Positions 46,476-58,067 of a stretch of 64,000 nucleotides of DNA are shown here, piece by piece. The position numbers were made by a program, and so were the translations under genes. The notes beneath the pieces are model-generated. The model searched no databases, had not been told where the DNA came from, and was given only the letters and a program-made list of their open reading frames with translations. The DNA is from Limnoperna fortunei (lineage: Eukaryota; Mollusca; Bivalvia; Mytilida; Modiolidae), in the NCBI GenBank assembly GCA_944474755.1, contig OX104124.1, positions 6,164,437-6,228,436 of the forward strand, given 5' to 3'. How positions within the stretch are numbered: position 1 is the stretch's first letter; every line of letters starts with the position of its first letter.

Positions 46476-49400
46476 CTATAAATCAAAGAAATATTGTAAT
46501 TAAATGTAACACAACATCTGATTGGATGGTTGTATCATATCACTGGCTGATAGTCTATCCCTATAAATCAAAGAAACATTGTAATTCAATGTAACACAAC
46601 ATCTGATTGGATAATTGTATTATATCACTGGCTGATAGTCTATCCCTATAAATCAAAGAAACATTGTAATTCAATGTAACACAACATCTGATTGGATGGT
46701 TGTATCATATCACTGGCTGATAGTCTGTCCCTATCAATCAAAGAAACATTGTAATTCAATGTAACACAACATCTGATTGGAAAGTTGTATCATATCACTG
46801 GCTGATAGTCTGTCCCTATCAATCAAAGAAACATTGTAATTCAATGTAACACAACATCTGATTGGATGGTTGTATCATATCACTGGCTGATAGTCTGTCC
46901 CTATCAATCAAAGAAATATTGTAATTAAATGTAACACAACATCTGATTGGAAAGTTGTATCATATCACTGGCTGATAGTCTGTCCTTATAAATCAAAGAA
47001 ACATTGTAATTCAATGTAACACAACATCTGATTGGATGGTTGTATCATATCACTGGCTGATAGTCTGTCCTTATAAATCAAAGAAACATTGTAATTCAAT
47101 GTAACACAACATCTGATTGGATGGTTGTATCATATCACTGGCTGATAGTCTGTCCTTATAAATCAAAGAAACATTGTAATTCAATGTAACACAACATCTG
47201 ATTGGATGGTTGTATCATATCACTGGCTTATAGTCTGTCCTTATAAATCAAAGAAATATTGTAATTCAATGTAACACAACATCTGATTGGATGGTTGTAT
47301 CATATCACTGGCTGATAGTCTGTCCTTATAAATCAAAGAAACATTGTAATTCAATGTAACACAACATCTGATTGGATGGTTGTATCATATCACTGGCTGA
47401 TAGTCTGTCCCTATCAATCAAAGAAATATTGTAATTAAATGTAACACAACATCTGATTGGATGGTTGTATCATATCACTGGCTGATAGTCTGTCCTTATA
47501 AATCAAAGAAACATTGTAATTAAATGTAACACAACATCTGATTGGATGGTTGTATCATATCACTGGCTGATAGTCTGTCCTTATAAATCAAAGAAACATT
47601 GTAATTCAATGTAACACAACATCTGATTGGATGGTTGTATCATATCACTGGCTGATAGTCTGTCCTTATAAATCAAAGAAACATTGTAATTCAATGTAAC
47701 ACAACATCTGATTGGATGGTTGTATCATATCACTGGCTGATAGTCAGTCCTTATAAATCAAAGAAACATTGTAATTCAATGTAACACAACATCTGATTGG
47801 ATGGTTGTATCATATCACTGGCTGATAGTCTGTCCCTATCAATCAAAGAAATATTGTAATTAAATGTAACACAACATCTGATTGGATGGTTGTATCATAT
47901 CACTGGCTGATAGTCTGTCCTTATAAATCAAAGAAACATTGTAATTCAATGTAACACAACATCTGATTGGATGGTTGTATCATATCACTGGCTGATAGTC
48001 TGTCCCTATCAATCAAAGAAATATTGTAATTCAATGTAACACAACATCTGATTGGATGGTTGTATCATATCACTGGCTGATAGTCTGTCCCTATCAATCA
48101 AAGAAATATTGTAATTCAATGTAACACAACATCTGATTGGATGGTTGTATCATATCACTGGCTGATAGTCTGTCCCTATCAATCAAAGAAATATTGTAAT
48201 TAAATGTAACACAACATCTGATTGGATGGTTGTATCATATCACTGGCTGATAGTCTGTCCCTATCAATCAAAGAAATATTGTAATTAAATGTAACACAAC
48301 ATCTGATTGGATGGTTGTATCATATCACTGGCTGATAGTCTGTCCCTATCAATCAAAGAAACATTGTAATTCAATGTAACACAACATCTGATTGGAAAGT
48401 TGTATCATATCACTGGCTGATAGTCTGTCCTTATAAATCAAAGAAACATTGTAATTCAATGTAACACAACATCTGATTGGATGGTTGTATCATATCACTG
48501 GCTGATAGTCTGTCCTTATAAATCAAAGAAACATTGTAATTCAATGTAACACAACATCTGATTGGATGGTTGTATCATATCACTGGCTGATAGTCTGTCC
48601 TTATAAATCAAAGAAACATTGTAATTCAATGTAACACAACATCTGATTGGATGGTTGTATCATATCACTGGCTGATAGTCTGTCCTTATAAATCAAAGAA
48701 ATATTGTAATTAAATGTAACACAACATCTGATTGGATGGTTGTATCATATCACTGGCTGATAGTCTGTCCTTATAAATCAAAGAAACATTGTAATTAAAT
48801 GTAACACAACATCTGATTGGAAAGTTGTATCATATCACTGGCTGATAGTCTGTCCTTATAAATCAAAGAAATATTGTAGTATAACATAACATGTAATGCA
48901 ACATCTGATTGGATGGTTGTATCATATCACTGGCTGATAGTCTGTCCTTATAAATCAAAGAAACATTGTAATTCAATGTAACACAACATCTGATTGGATG
49001 GTTGTATCATATCACTGGCTGATAGTCTGTCCTTATAAATCAAAGAAACATTGTAATTCAATGTAACACAACATCTGATTGGATGGTTGTATCATATCAC
49101 TGGCTGATAGTCTGTCCTTATAAATCAAAGAAATATTGTAATTAAATGTAACACAACATCTGATTGGATGGTTGTATCATATCACTGGCTGATAGTCTGT
49201 CCTTATAAATCAAAGAAACATTGTAATTAAATGTAACACAACATCTGATTGGAAAGTTGTATCATATCACTGGCTGATAGTCTGTCCCTATCAATCAAAG
49301 AAACATTGTAATTCAATGTAACACAACATCTGATTGGATGGTTGTATCATATCACTGGCTGATAGTCTGTCCTTATAAATCAAAGAAACATTGTAATTCA

Positions 49401-50645
49401 ATGTAACACAACATCTGATTGGAAAGTTGTATCATATCACTGGCTGATAGTCTGTCCTTATAAATCAAAGAAATATTGTAATTCAATGTAACACAACATC
49501 TGATTGGATGGTTGTATCATATCACTGGCTGATAGTCTGTCCTTATAAATCAAAGAAATATTGTAATTCAATGTAACACAACATCTGATTGGATGGTTGT
49601 ATCATATCACTGGCTGATAGTCTGTCCTTATAAATCAAAGAAATATTGTAATTAAATGTAACACAACATCTGATTGGATGGTTGTATCATATCACTGGCT
49701 GATAGTCTGTCCTTATAAATCAAAGAAATATTGTAATTAAATGTAACACAACATCTGATTGGATGGTTGTATCATATCACTGGCTGATAGTCTGTCCCTA
49801 TCAATCAAAGAAATATTGTAATTAAATGTAACACAACATCTGATTGGATGGTTGTATCATATCACTGGCTGATAGTCTGTCCCTATCAATCAAAGAAATA
49901 TTGTAATTAAATGTAACACAACATCTGATTGGATGGTTGTATCATATCGCTGGCTGATAGTCTGTCCCTATCAATCAAAGAAATATTGTAATTAAATGTA
50001 ACACAACATCTGATTGGATGGTTGTATCATATCACTGGCTGATAGTCTGTCCTTATAAATCAAAGAAACATTGTAATTAAATGTAACACAACATCTGATT
50101 GGAAAGTTGTATCATATCACTGGCTGATAGTCTGTCCTTATAAATCAAAGAAACATTGTAATTCAATGTAACACAACATCTGATTGGATGGTTGTATCAT
50201 ATCACTGGCTGATAGTCTGTCCTTATAAATCAAAGAAACATTGTAATTCAATGTAACACAACATCTGATTGGATGGTTGTATCATATCACTGGCTGATAG
50301 TCTGTCCTTATAAATCAAAGAAACATTGTAATTCAATGTAACACAACATCTGATTGGATGGTTGTATCATATCACTGGCTGATAGTCTGTCCTTATAAAT
50401 CAAAGAAACATTGTAATTCAATGTAACACAACATCTGATTGGATGGTTGTATCATATCACTGGCTGATAGTCTGTCCTTATAAATCAAAGAAACATTGTA
50501 ATTCAATGTAACACAACATCTGATTGGATGGTTGTATCATATCACTGGCTGATAGTCTGTCCTTATAAATCAAAGAAATATTGTAGTGTAACATAACATG
50601 TTATGTTATACTACAATATTTCTTTGATTTATAAGGACAGACTAT
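46445..50645 (-). repeat. 85-bp minisatellite derived from the WDR48 intron/exon boundary (~49 units)
   Basis: The founding unit is 46,445-46,529: the first 31 bases of the WDR48 exon plus 54 bases of the upstream intron. The duplication joint is gattggatgg to ttgtatcat. Units 1-3 keep the exon's GGATAG; later ones have GGACAG. In one unit class the acceptor reads GATAG/GGACAG, in another TATAAG/GACAG. A variant unit near 48,870-48,900 has gtataacataacatgtaatg, shared only with the far end of the array. The array ends in a palindrome at 50,553-50,644. Confidence 0.92.
50553..50644. repeat. 92-bp near-perfect palindrome ending the 85-bp array
   Basis: The last unit runs into its own reverse complement. 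tagtctgtccttataaatc at 50,553 is mirrored by gatttataaggacagacta ending at 50,644, with the centre at acatgt (50,596-50,601) and one mismatch. It has no spacer, so it would fold into one long hairpin. Confidence 0.88.
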
Positions 50646-51055
50646 ATAATGCAACATCTGATTGGATGATGTCTAACGTGTCCAACGGTTGACACCGGGA
50701 GTTGCATACAGTAAATGCTTTGGAATATGTCAAATGGTTAATTTTAAACATTTTTTATATTTCTAAAATATTTATGCACTGTTTTAATTACTAAGAACTT
50801 AATTGCTGTTAATATGTTAAATATTTCTTGGAGGATGGAAAAGTGGTTAGGCATAAATAGCCTTACTAGAGATCTTAGATAATATTGTGAATATATCTGA
50901 CTTTTAGGGACCTTGTCTAACCAAACAAAGCTGAACCACTGAGTATTTCATCCAAGATATTTATTCCCTGTCCACAACTGACCACTCCCACCCCACAATG
51001 CAATAAGTCACTACAATCGTTTCTGGAATGCCACAAAATAAAATCTATACAAGTA
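50646..51055. other. WDR48 intron, no recognised feature
   Basis: Begins with a partial array unit (tgcaacatctgattggatga near 50,650), then unique AT-rich DNA up to the SINE. Confidence 0.45.
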
Positions 51056-51066
51056 AGAACTTACTT

Positions 51067-51335
51067 GAGGGCCTCGGTGGCCGAGTGGTTAAGGTAGTTC
51101 TTCTACTATTGATTTCGTGGTCTGTCAACACTGAGGTTGCAGGTCGAGTCTCACTGTGGACAGGGTGCGCTTGACTCTATCTTAATTGACAAGGATTGCC
51201 AGTTTTCCTACCGGAGGTCAGGGCTTTGCTCCAGGTACTCCAGCTTCCTTCCCTAATAAAAACTGGATGCCATGATATAGCTGAAAAATTGCTGAATGTG
51301 GCGTTTAACATCATTCAAACAAATATACTAACAAT
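51067..51335 (+). mobile_element. tRNA-SINE inserted at a WDR48 splice donor
   Basis: A full-length copy beginning gagggcctcggtggccgagt (A box) with gcaggtcgagtctcactgtg (B-box region), cttaattgacaaggattgcc, ccaggtactccagcttcctt, ataaaaactggatgccatg and an (AAAC/T) tail. An 11-bp target-site duplication AGAACTTACTT lies at 51,056-51,066 and 51,336-51,346. The element is antisense to WDR48. Confidence 0.88.
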
Positions 51336-51344
51336 AGAACTTAC

Positions 51345-51421
51345 TTTTTGATTGTTTTGATTCCTGTACATGGGTGAGGCTGTAAGAAGAATGGGATCTT
51401 GTTTGATTTTGGTGTATTTCT
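51345..51421 (-). CDS. WDR48: WDR48 exon upstream of SUMO-like domain 2
   Basis: 77 nt after acceptor ttttttttgcag: 25 codons plus two bases (phase 2) before donor gtaagttct. The peptide RNTPKSNKIPFFLQPH then TGIKTIK matches the conserved NKIPF-LQPH stretch of WDR48. The donor and the last two exonic bases form one copy of the SINE target-site duplication. Confidence 0.92.
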
Positions 51422-51474
51422 CTGCAAAAAAAAATCAAAATCAAAACAAAGAAAAAGTATAATACATGTTCAAA

Positions 51475-51870
51475 TCAAGTTCTATACAGTAACAAGTTCT
51501 ATACAGTAACAAGTTCTATACGACAAGCATTCTACAGAAAGTTGATTTCTATACTAAGACTGCATTCTTAATAATTGTGGGTTCTATGCAAGGACTGTGT
51601 TCATCCATTGTTGATTTCTATATAAGATCTTTGTCAAGTTTTACACAAGGACTGTTTCCTAAAGAAAGTCAAGTTCTATACAAGGACTCTATAGAGTTGT
51701 GTTCTATACAAGGACTTTGTTCAAAAGAGTCAACTGTGTTCCATAGAGTTGTGTTCTACACAAGGGCTGTGTTCAAAATGTTTGAGTTCTACAAAATGAG
51801 TTCTATACAAAGTCAAGTTTGATACAAGGAATGTGTTCTATAGAAAGTAGAGTTCTATACAAGTACTGTA
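51475..51870 (+). repeat. Degenerate short repeat region
   Basis: Many imperfect copies of caagttctatacaaggactg and gttctatag-aagt. The unit length is irregular (roughly 15-30 bp). The 81-codon open frame here is not considered a gene. Confidence 0.6.
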
Positions 51871-51879
51871 TACTGTCTG

Positions 51880-51953
51880 TAAACTAGAAACTACGATATA
51901 ATTGAAAAATTGCTGTCAGTGGCATTAAACACCATTCAAACAAATAAACAAAT
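51880..51953 (+). mobile_element. SINE 3' fragment
   Basis: gatataattgaaaaattgct, gtcagtggcattaaacacca and an (AAAC/T) tail, the last ~70 bp of the tRNA-SINE. It lies about 20 bp from the end of the next WDR48 exon. Confidence 0.6.
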
Positions 51954-51974
51954 GTACTAATTAATCAGACTAAC

Positions 51975-52180
51975 ATGAACAACAACGTCAACAACCCAGG
52001 AAGGCACTGTTTCATTCAGTAGCATCTGTTCTGTGTCTCCTCCAGCATCTCGGGCCAGTAGTCGGAATAAAGCTCTGCCTCCAACCTCACAGAATATTAC
52101 AGGGGTGTGGCCTGGAACACTGAAGTATGGTTGACAGGAATCACCTGCCCCACTGTCTGTCATCATACCATTTATATTCT
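51975..52180 (-). CDS. WDR48: WDR48 exon encoding the SUMO-like domain 1 core
   Basis: 206 nt between acceptor ttatttacag and donor gttagt. Two bases complete a Glu codon, then 68 codons in phase 0. [20 protein letters not shown] and [13 protein letters not shown] match the most conserved part of the WDR48 C-terminal region. The N-terminal third ([14 protein letters not shown]) is the variable linker. The donor is GTTAGT, a weaker but acceptable match. Confidence 0.93.
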
Positions 52181-53004
52181 CTGTAAATAATATTACATTT
52201 TAGCATGAGACTTGGTCTCTTCATTAAAATATGTAAAGTGGGTTAGGAGGAAATTGGACCCAAAACATAGATACACTCTCCAGCACAGAGAACATAACTG
52301 GTTCCCAGATATAACCTCTGCCACACGTCATTCCCCATTTACTGAAGGACTACAGCAGTCGTCTGCTCATAACATTTGTAAACAAAGAATGAACTTTGTA
52401 AAGAAATACACAAGATCTTTTTTATTTTTATATAGTCTATTTATACACTTTTGATACAGTTTTACATTGCAATTACAGCGTTTGTACACGAAGCTTATCT
52501 CCCATGAGAGATATCTCTCACAATGTCAACCAATGGTATGGCAGAGGTGATTGTGGTTGACGTAGGATACCCAGAATCCTTTGCGTGGAGATAGAGATAG
52601 ATACTGCACTTTCTTCTCATGTTCTTACTTTTTTATGGTCTTGTAACCATTTTTGACTCAAAGCTACATGTCAGCCCCAAAAAGAAAATTTCTCCTACCC
52701 CATTCTGACTTTTTTTATTATGTATTTACTATAAAATAGGGATATTTTGCATATGTGATACAGAATGAAGATCAGAAATCTATAACGGCTGTTATCCATA
52801 ACATCCAGCTAGAAAACCAGTAACACACCCTTGATCAGTTCATGATGTCAAAACAAAGATGGAGGATGTAACAACAAACACCATGGTTGTTGACTTTGAA
52901 ATACAGGTATCTTCATTCTAGCGATGCAACATTTGATAATCATGATAAACAGATTAGAATATGTTTTCTCATATAACATCCCATATACAAAACCTCAACA
53001 CATA
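52181..53004. other. WDR48 intron, no recognised feature
   Basis: AT-rich with one 80-codon plus-strand open frame (52,212-52,454) that has no splice or homology support. Confidence 0.4.
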
Positions 53005-55805
53005 TTAACCCTCTTATCAAGCTATAGGGTTGATATAGATGTCTCAGTGATATGATAACCCTCTTATCAAGCTATAGGGTTGATATAGATGTCTCAGTGA
53101 TATGATAACCCTCTTATCAAGCTATAGGGTTGATATAGATGTCTCAGTGATATGATAACCCTCTTATCAAGCTATAGGGTTGATATAGATGTCTCAGTGA
53201 TATGATAACCCTCTTATCAAGCTATAGGGTTGATATAGATGTCTCAGTGATATGATAACCCTCTTATCAAGCTATAGGGTTGATATAGATGTCTCAGTGA
53301 TATGATAACCCTCTTATCAAGCTATAGGGTTGATATAGATGTCTCAGTGATATGATAACCCTCTTATCAAGCTATAGGGTTGATATAGATGTCTCAGTGA
53401 TATGATAACCCTCTTATCAAGCTATAGGGTTGATATAGATGTCTCAGTGATATGATAACCCTCTTATCAAGCTATAGGGTTGATATAGATGTCTCAGTGA
53501 TATGATAACCCTCTTATCAAGCTATAGGGTTGATATAGATGTCTCAGTGATATGATAACCCTCTTATCAAGCTATAGGGTTGATATAGATGTCTCAGTGA
53601 TATGATAACCCTCTTATCAAGCTATAGGGTTGATATAGGTGTCTCAGTGATATGATAACCCTCTTATCAAGCTATAGGGTTGATATAGGTGTCTCAGTGA
53701 TATGATAACCCTCCTACCAAGCTATAGGGTTGATATAGGTGTCTCAGTGATATGATAACCCTCTTATCAAGCTATAGGGTTGATACAGATGTCTCAGTGA
53801 TATGATAACCCTCTTATCAAGCTATAGGGTTGATATAGGTGTCTCAGTGATATGATAACCCTCCTACCAAGCTATAGGGTTGATAATTAGGTGTCTCAGT
53901 GATATGATAACCCTCCTACCAAGCTATAGGGTTGATAATTAGGTGTCTCAGTGATATGATAACCCTCTTATCAAGCTATAGGGTTGATATAGATGTCTCA
54001 GTGATATGATAACCCTCTTATCAAGCTATAGGGTTGATAATTAGGTGTCTCAGTGATATGATAACCCTGTTATCAAGCTATAGGGTTGATATAGATGTCT
54101 CAGTGATATGATAACCCTCTTATCAAGCTATAGGGTTGATATAGGTGTCTCAGTGATATGATAACCCTCTTATCAAGCTATAGGGTTGATACAGATGTCT
54201 CAGTGATATGATAACCCTCTTATCAAGCTATAGGGTTGATATAGATGTCTCAGTGATATGATAACCCTCTTATCAAGCTATAGGGTTGATATAGATGTCT
54301 CAGTGATATGATAACCCTCTTATCAAGCTATAGGGTTGATATAGGTGTCTCAGTGATATGATAACCCTCTTATCAAGCTATAGGGTTGATACAGATGTCT
54401 CAGTGATATGATAACCCTCTTATCAAGCTATAGGGTTGATATAGGTGTCTCAGTGATATGATAACCCTCTTATCAAGCTATAGGGTTGATATAGATGTCT
54501 CAGTGATATGATAACCCTCTTATCAAGCTATAGGGTTGATATAGGTGTCTCAGTGATATGATAACCCTCTTATCAAGCTATAGGGTTGATACAGATGTCT
54601 CAGTGATATGATAACCCTCTTATCAAGCTATAGGGTTGATATAGATGTCTCAGTGATATGATAACCCTCTTATCAAGCTATAGGGTTGATATAGGTGTCT
54701 CAGTGATATGATAACCCTCTTATCAAGCTATAGGGTTGATATAGGTGTCTCAGTGATATGATAACCCTCTTATCAAGCTATAGGGTTGATACAGATGTCT
54801 CAGTGATATGATAACCCTCTTATCAAGCTATAGGGTTGATATAGATGTCTCAGGGTTCATATAGGTGTCTCAGGGTTGATAAAGGTGTCTCAGGGTTGAT
54901 ATAGGTGTCTCAGGGTTGATATAGGTGTCTCAGGGTTGATATAGGTGTCTCAGGGTTGATATAGATGTCTCAGGGTTGATATAGATGTCTCAGGGTTGAT
55001 ATAGGTGTCTCAGGGTTGATATAGATGTCTCAGGGTTGATATAGGTGTCTCAGGGTTGATAAAGGTGTCTCAGGGTTGATATAGGTGTCTCAGGGTTGAT
55101 ATAGGTGTCTCAGGGTTGATATAGGTGTCTCAGGGTTGATAAAGGTGTCTCAGGGTTGATATAGGTGTCTCAGGGTTGATAAAGGTGTCTCAGGGTTGAT
55201 ATAGGTGTCTCAGGGTTGATAAAGGTGTCTCAGGGTTGATATAGGTGTCTCAGGGTTGATATAGATGTCTCAGGGTTGATATAGGTGTCTCAGGGTTGAT
55301 AAAGGTGTCTCAGGGTTGATATAGGTGTCTCAGGGTTGATATAGGTGTCTCAGTGATATGATAACCCTCTTATCAAGCTATAGGGTTGATATAGGTGTCT
55401 CAGTGATATGATAACCCTCTTATCAAGCTATAGGGTTGATATAGGTGTCTCAGTGATATGATAACCCTCCTACCAAGCTATAGGGTTGATAATTAGGTGT
55501 CTCAGTGATATGATAACCCTGTTATCAAGCTATAGGGTTGATATAGGTGTCTCAGGGTTGATATAGGTGTCTCAGTGTTGATATAGGTGTCTCAGGGTTG
55601 ATATACATGTAGGTGTCTCAGTGTTGATATAGGTGTATCAGGGTTGATATACATGTAGGTGTCTCAGGGTTGATATACATGTAGGTGTCTCAGTGTTGAT
55701 ATAGGTGTCTCAGGGTTGATATACATGTAGGTGTCTCAATATACATGTAGGTGTCTCAGTGTTGATATAGGTGTCTCAGGGTTGATATAGGTGTCTCAGT
55801 GATAT
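53005..55805 (+). repeat. 50-bp minisatellite with an internal 20-bp derivative array
   Basis: The 50-bp unit is ataaccctcttatcaagcta, tagggttgatatagatgtct, cagtgatatg. About 37 units run from 53,005 to 54,849; the first dozen are identical. From ~54,850 to ~55,345 the unit is 20 bp (gtctcagggttgatataggt, ~25 units), an exact 30-bp internal deletion of the 50-bp unit. A few 50-bp units follow, then mixed 20/26-bp variants with atacatgtag inserts. AACCCT and AGGGTT within each 50-bp unit form a small inverted repeat. Confidence 0.92.
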
Positions 55806-56435
55806 GAAAAGATCCATATGATATTCTACATATAGTTCGTCTTAGTAATTATCACTGGAGTGTTAGCACTTAGATTGTCAATTCAAAAGGTGTGCCTTCC
55901 TTTACACTGAATACCAGATTTCCTGTGTGGGAGGTAGTTCTCACCTGGCACATTCAGTTCCTCCGAAAATAATAACTAGACCCCACCATTTAGTCAAAAA
56001 TAGTATACATTAATTCTATTCAAGCTGTAATTTATGTATATTAAGTGCTTTCATTGGATAAAAACAATTAAATGTCGTCTTCTCAGATAATTTATATATC
56101 GATATTTCCTCTGAGCCGACTACTTTCAGTATCCAATGTAAACAAGATGGCGTCCTCCTAGCGCATCGTCAGGGAGAGAGGACAATGTTTTCTCTGCCCC
56201 AATGATTTCAATTAAATCGATTGAGATTTTAAATAAAATATAATATAAATACAATTTAGTGTTTCATTTAGTTTTTTTTCCTATCAATATCTACAGAACC
56301 GCTATTCCTTTGGTACTATGTTTTGCATACCCCTACACTTTCTGGCCTAGGTACGTTTTGAGGTCTAGATGGGTTTCTGTAACTGTTTTTGCTGTTTTTA
56401 AAATCGCAATGATTATTTCACAGAATTATAAGGCT
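55806..56435. other. WDR48 intron, no recognised feature
   Basis: Unique AT-rich sequence with no gene or RNA seen. Confidence 0.4.
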
Positions 56436-56580
56436 TAAACACTGGGTTTTAGGAAATTATCAATGTGTAAACTCCGGCGACTCCCTCACAAACTTGACAT
56501 AAAGTCCTTCGGACTTTATTTAGTTTGTGAGTGAGTCGCCAGAGTTTACACATTGATAATTTCCTAAAACCCAGTGTTTA
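56436..56580. repeat. 145-bp near-continuous palindrome
   Basis: Arms of 59 bp (56436-56494 and 56522-56580; outer end taaacactgggttttaggaa) are reverse complements with two or three mismatches. The 27-bp centre is itself self-complementary (AAAGTCC, TTC, GGACTTT). The whole folds into one hairpin. Probably a fold-back or MITE insertion in a WDR48 intron. Confidence 0.8.
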
Positions 56581-56646
56581 ATCCTATATTATTAAACATG
56601 CTGAAAATGTGGCCCCCCACCCCCCCTTTTGCTATACTTCTCTTAC

Positions 56647-56718
56647 CTTGACCTTCAAATATATGTGTTTTTGGCCAATGTTCCAATAATGCCTGTAATA
56701 ACTGCTGACCAATGTTTA
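56647..56718 (-). CDS. WDR48: WDR48 exon (ancillary/SUMO-like domain 1 region)
   Basis: 72 nt after acceptor tttgttacag; TA completes a Leu codon, then 23 codons and one base before donor gtaagag. NIGQQLLQALLEHWPKTH matches the conserved LLLQALLEYWP stretch of animal WDR48. Confidence 0.92.
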
Positions 56719-57166
56719 CTGTAACAAAAAGTTTCAACCAATTAAAAATCATCCTCAGAGTAACAGGTTCCCTGTCTGTTAAAAAATCATGCCAATATTA
56801 ATTTGACTGGTTCCTTGTTTAATAAATACTCATACTAAGAGTAATTCGACTGGTCCCCTGTATTTCTTGTGTAAAGTTATCATGGTAATGGAATGATTCA
56901 TGAACAGACATATTTTCCAGGGTTTTTATTTTTTTTTTATTTTCACACAAGAAACCCAATTTTGTTCTGGAAAATTTAAATGAAAAAACAATTTGCTTTA
57001 AATATTTGTGCATTTTTTGATATTTTATACTAATTTGGTACATTTTTAATTTTGGTAAAGTAATAATTGATTATTTCTTAATGATAGCAAAAACTTGGAC
57101 CCTTTAATAGGAGAAAATTAAAACCCATGTGAAATTAGGTACCTCGATGCCATACTTTATACTCAC

Positions 57167-57266
57167 ATTTTGTATCTGTACTTTCATTTGCAGAAACAAG
57201 ACCTAATTCTTTAGCAGACATCCAGGCCGCAAAGCAGTCTGATTCATCCAGATGTATTGTAATGAG
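57167..57266 (-). CDS. WDR48: WDR48 exon, most 5' exon seen in the window
   Basis: 100 nt after acceptor ccttttttaag: 33 codons plus one base before donor gtgagt. LITIHLDESDCFAAWMSAKE matches the human segment just after the WD-repeat propeller. The six exons sum to 744 nt, 247 residues plus stop, with all phases consistent; this is roughly the last third of the ~680-residue protein. WDR48/UAF1 is the nuclear/cytosolic cofactor that activates the deubiquitinases USP1, USP12 and USP46, acting on FANCD2 and PCNA. The WD-repeat exons must lie beyond 64,000. Confidence 0.93.
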
Positions 57267-58067
57267 CTTAAAAAAGGATATAAATACCGCATTTTTCAGT
57301 CTAAAGGTAGAGATATCTTTTACAGATATTACAGGCATTTCTACGATAAGCACATGGAGAAAACAACAATCCTACTTTAAGACCAAAGAGACATAGCCAG
57401 TATTTGGACCTAGCTTAGCTATGACGCTAAGTAAAAGTGCTGATATACTTATTGAGGGAGAAATTTATAGGAAAAATATGAACTTTTTGGCATGGGATAT
57501 TTGTGGCTGTAAATAAGAGACCATCATTGTAGAGGAGCAATACAGCAAGAGAACACTGTTATTAGAAAGTTGTTGATAAATACATGAAATCACAATTACA
57601 TCAATTTGATATTCTTTAAGTTCAATGCAGAATATTCGCCAAGACAAACACAGTGTCTATTTTTCAGAAATATAAAACCGTACATTTAAACCACTCCATG
57701 ACAATACATTTAAAATTTTAGCAGTTTTTGCAAAACAAATCAATTATCGGAAGGACTTTCTATTTCTTATTTTGGTTGAAAGGCAGGACAGAAGATTTTT
57801 TATCATGTTTATAATTTGGTAGGAACTGGAGATACACCTCCTCAACACCAAAGAACTCACCACAAATCCCACCTTAAGTGATAAAATTTTTTATTAACAT
57901 ACCCCTGTTTTTAAGTCTACTGTAAACCAGTTTGGTACATAAACCATTTTAAATCTGTTCTTTATTTCTTCTTCAAAATCCACTTTCCCCAAATCTTCTA
58001 CTTTTCTGGCCTACATGTACAAGAAAAAGTGTAAAAGAATCAAATAGCCAGGTTGATTTACTAACCA
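57267..58067. other. WDR48 intron before the 30-bp array
   Basis: AT-rich, with no exon matching the preceding WDR48 segment and no repeat seen. Confidence 0.4.

Noticed and set aside
52212..52454. 80-aa plus-strand frame in a WDR48 intron
   Set aside because: No splice sites, no recognisable family, and antisense to WDR48.
53005..54850. Interstitial telomere repeats (AACCCT/AGGGTT)
   Set aside because: Each 50-bp unit has only one AACCCT and one AGGGTT in inverted orientation, not tandem TTAGGG.
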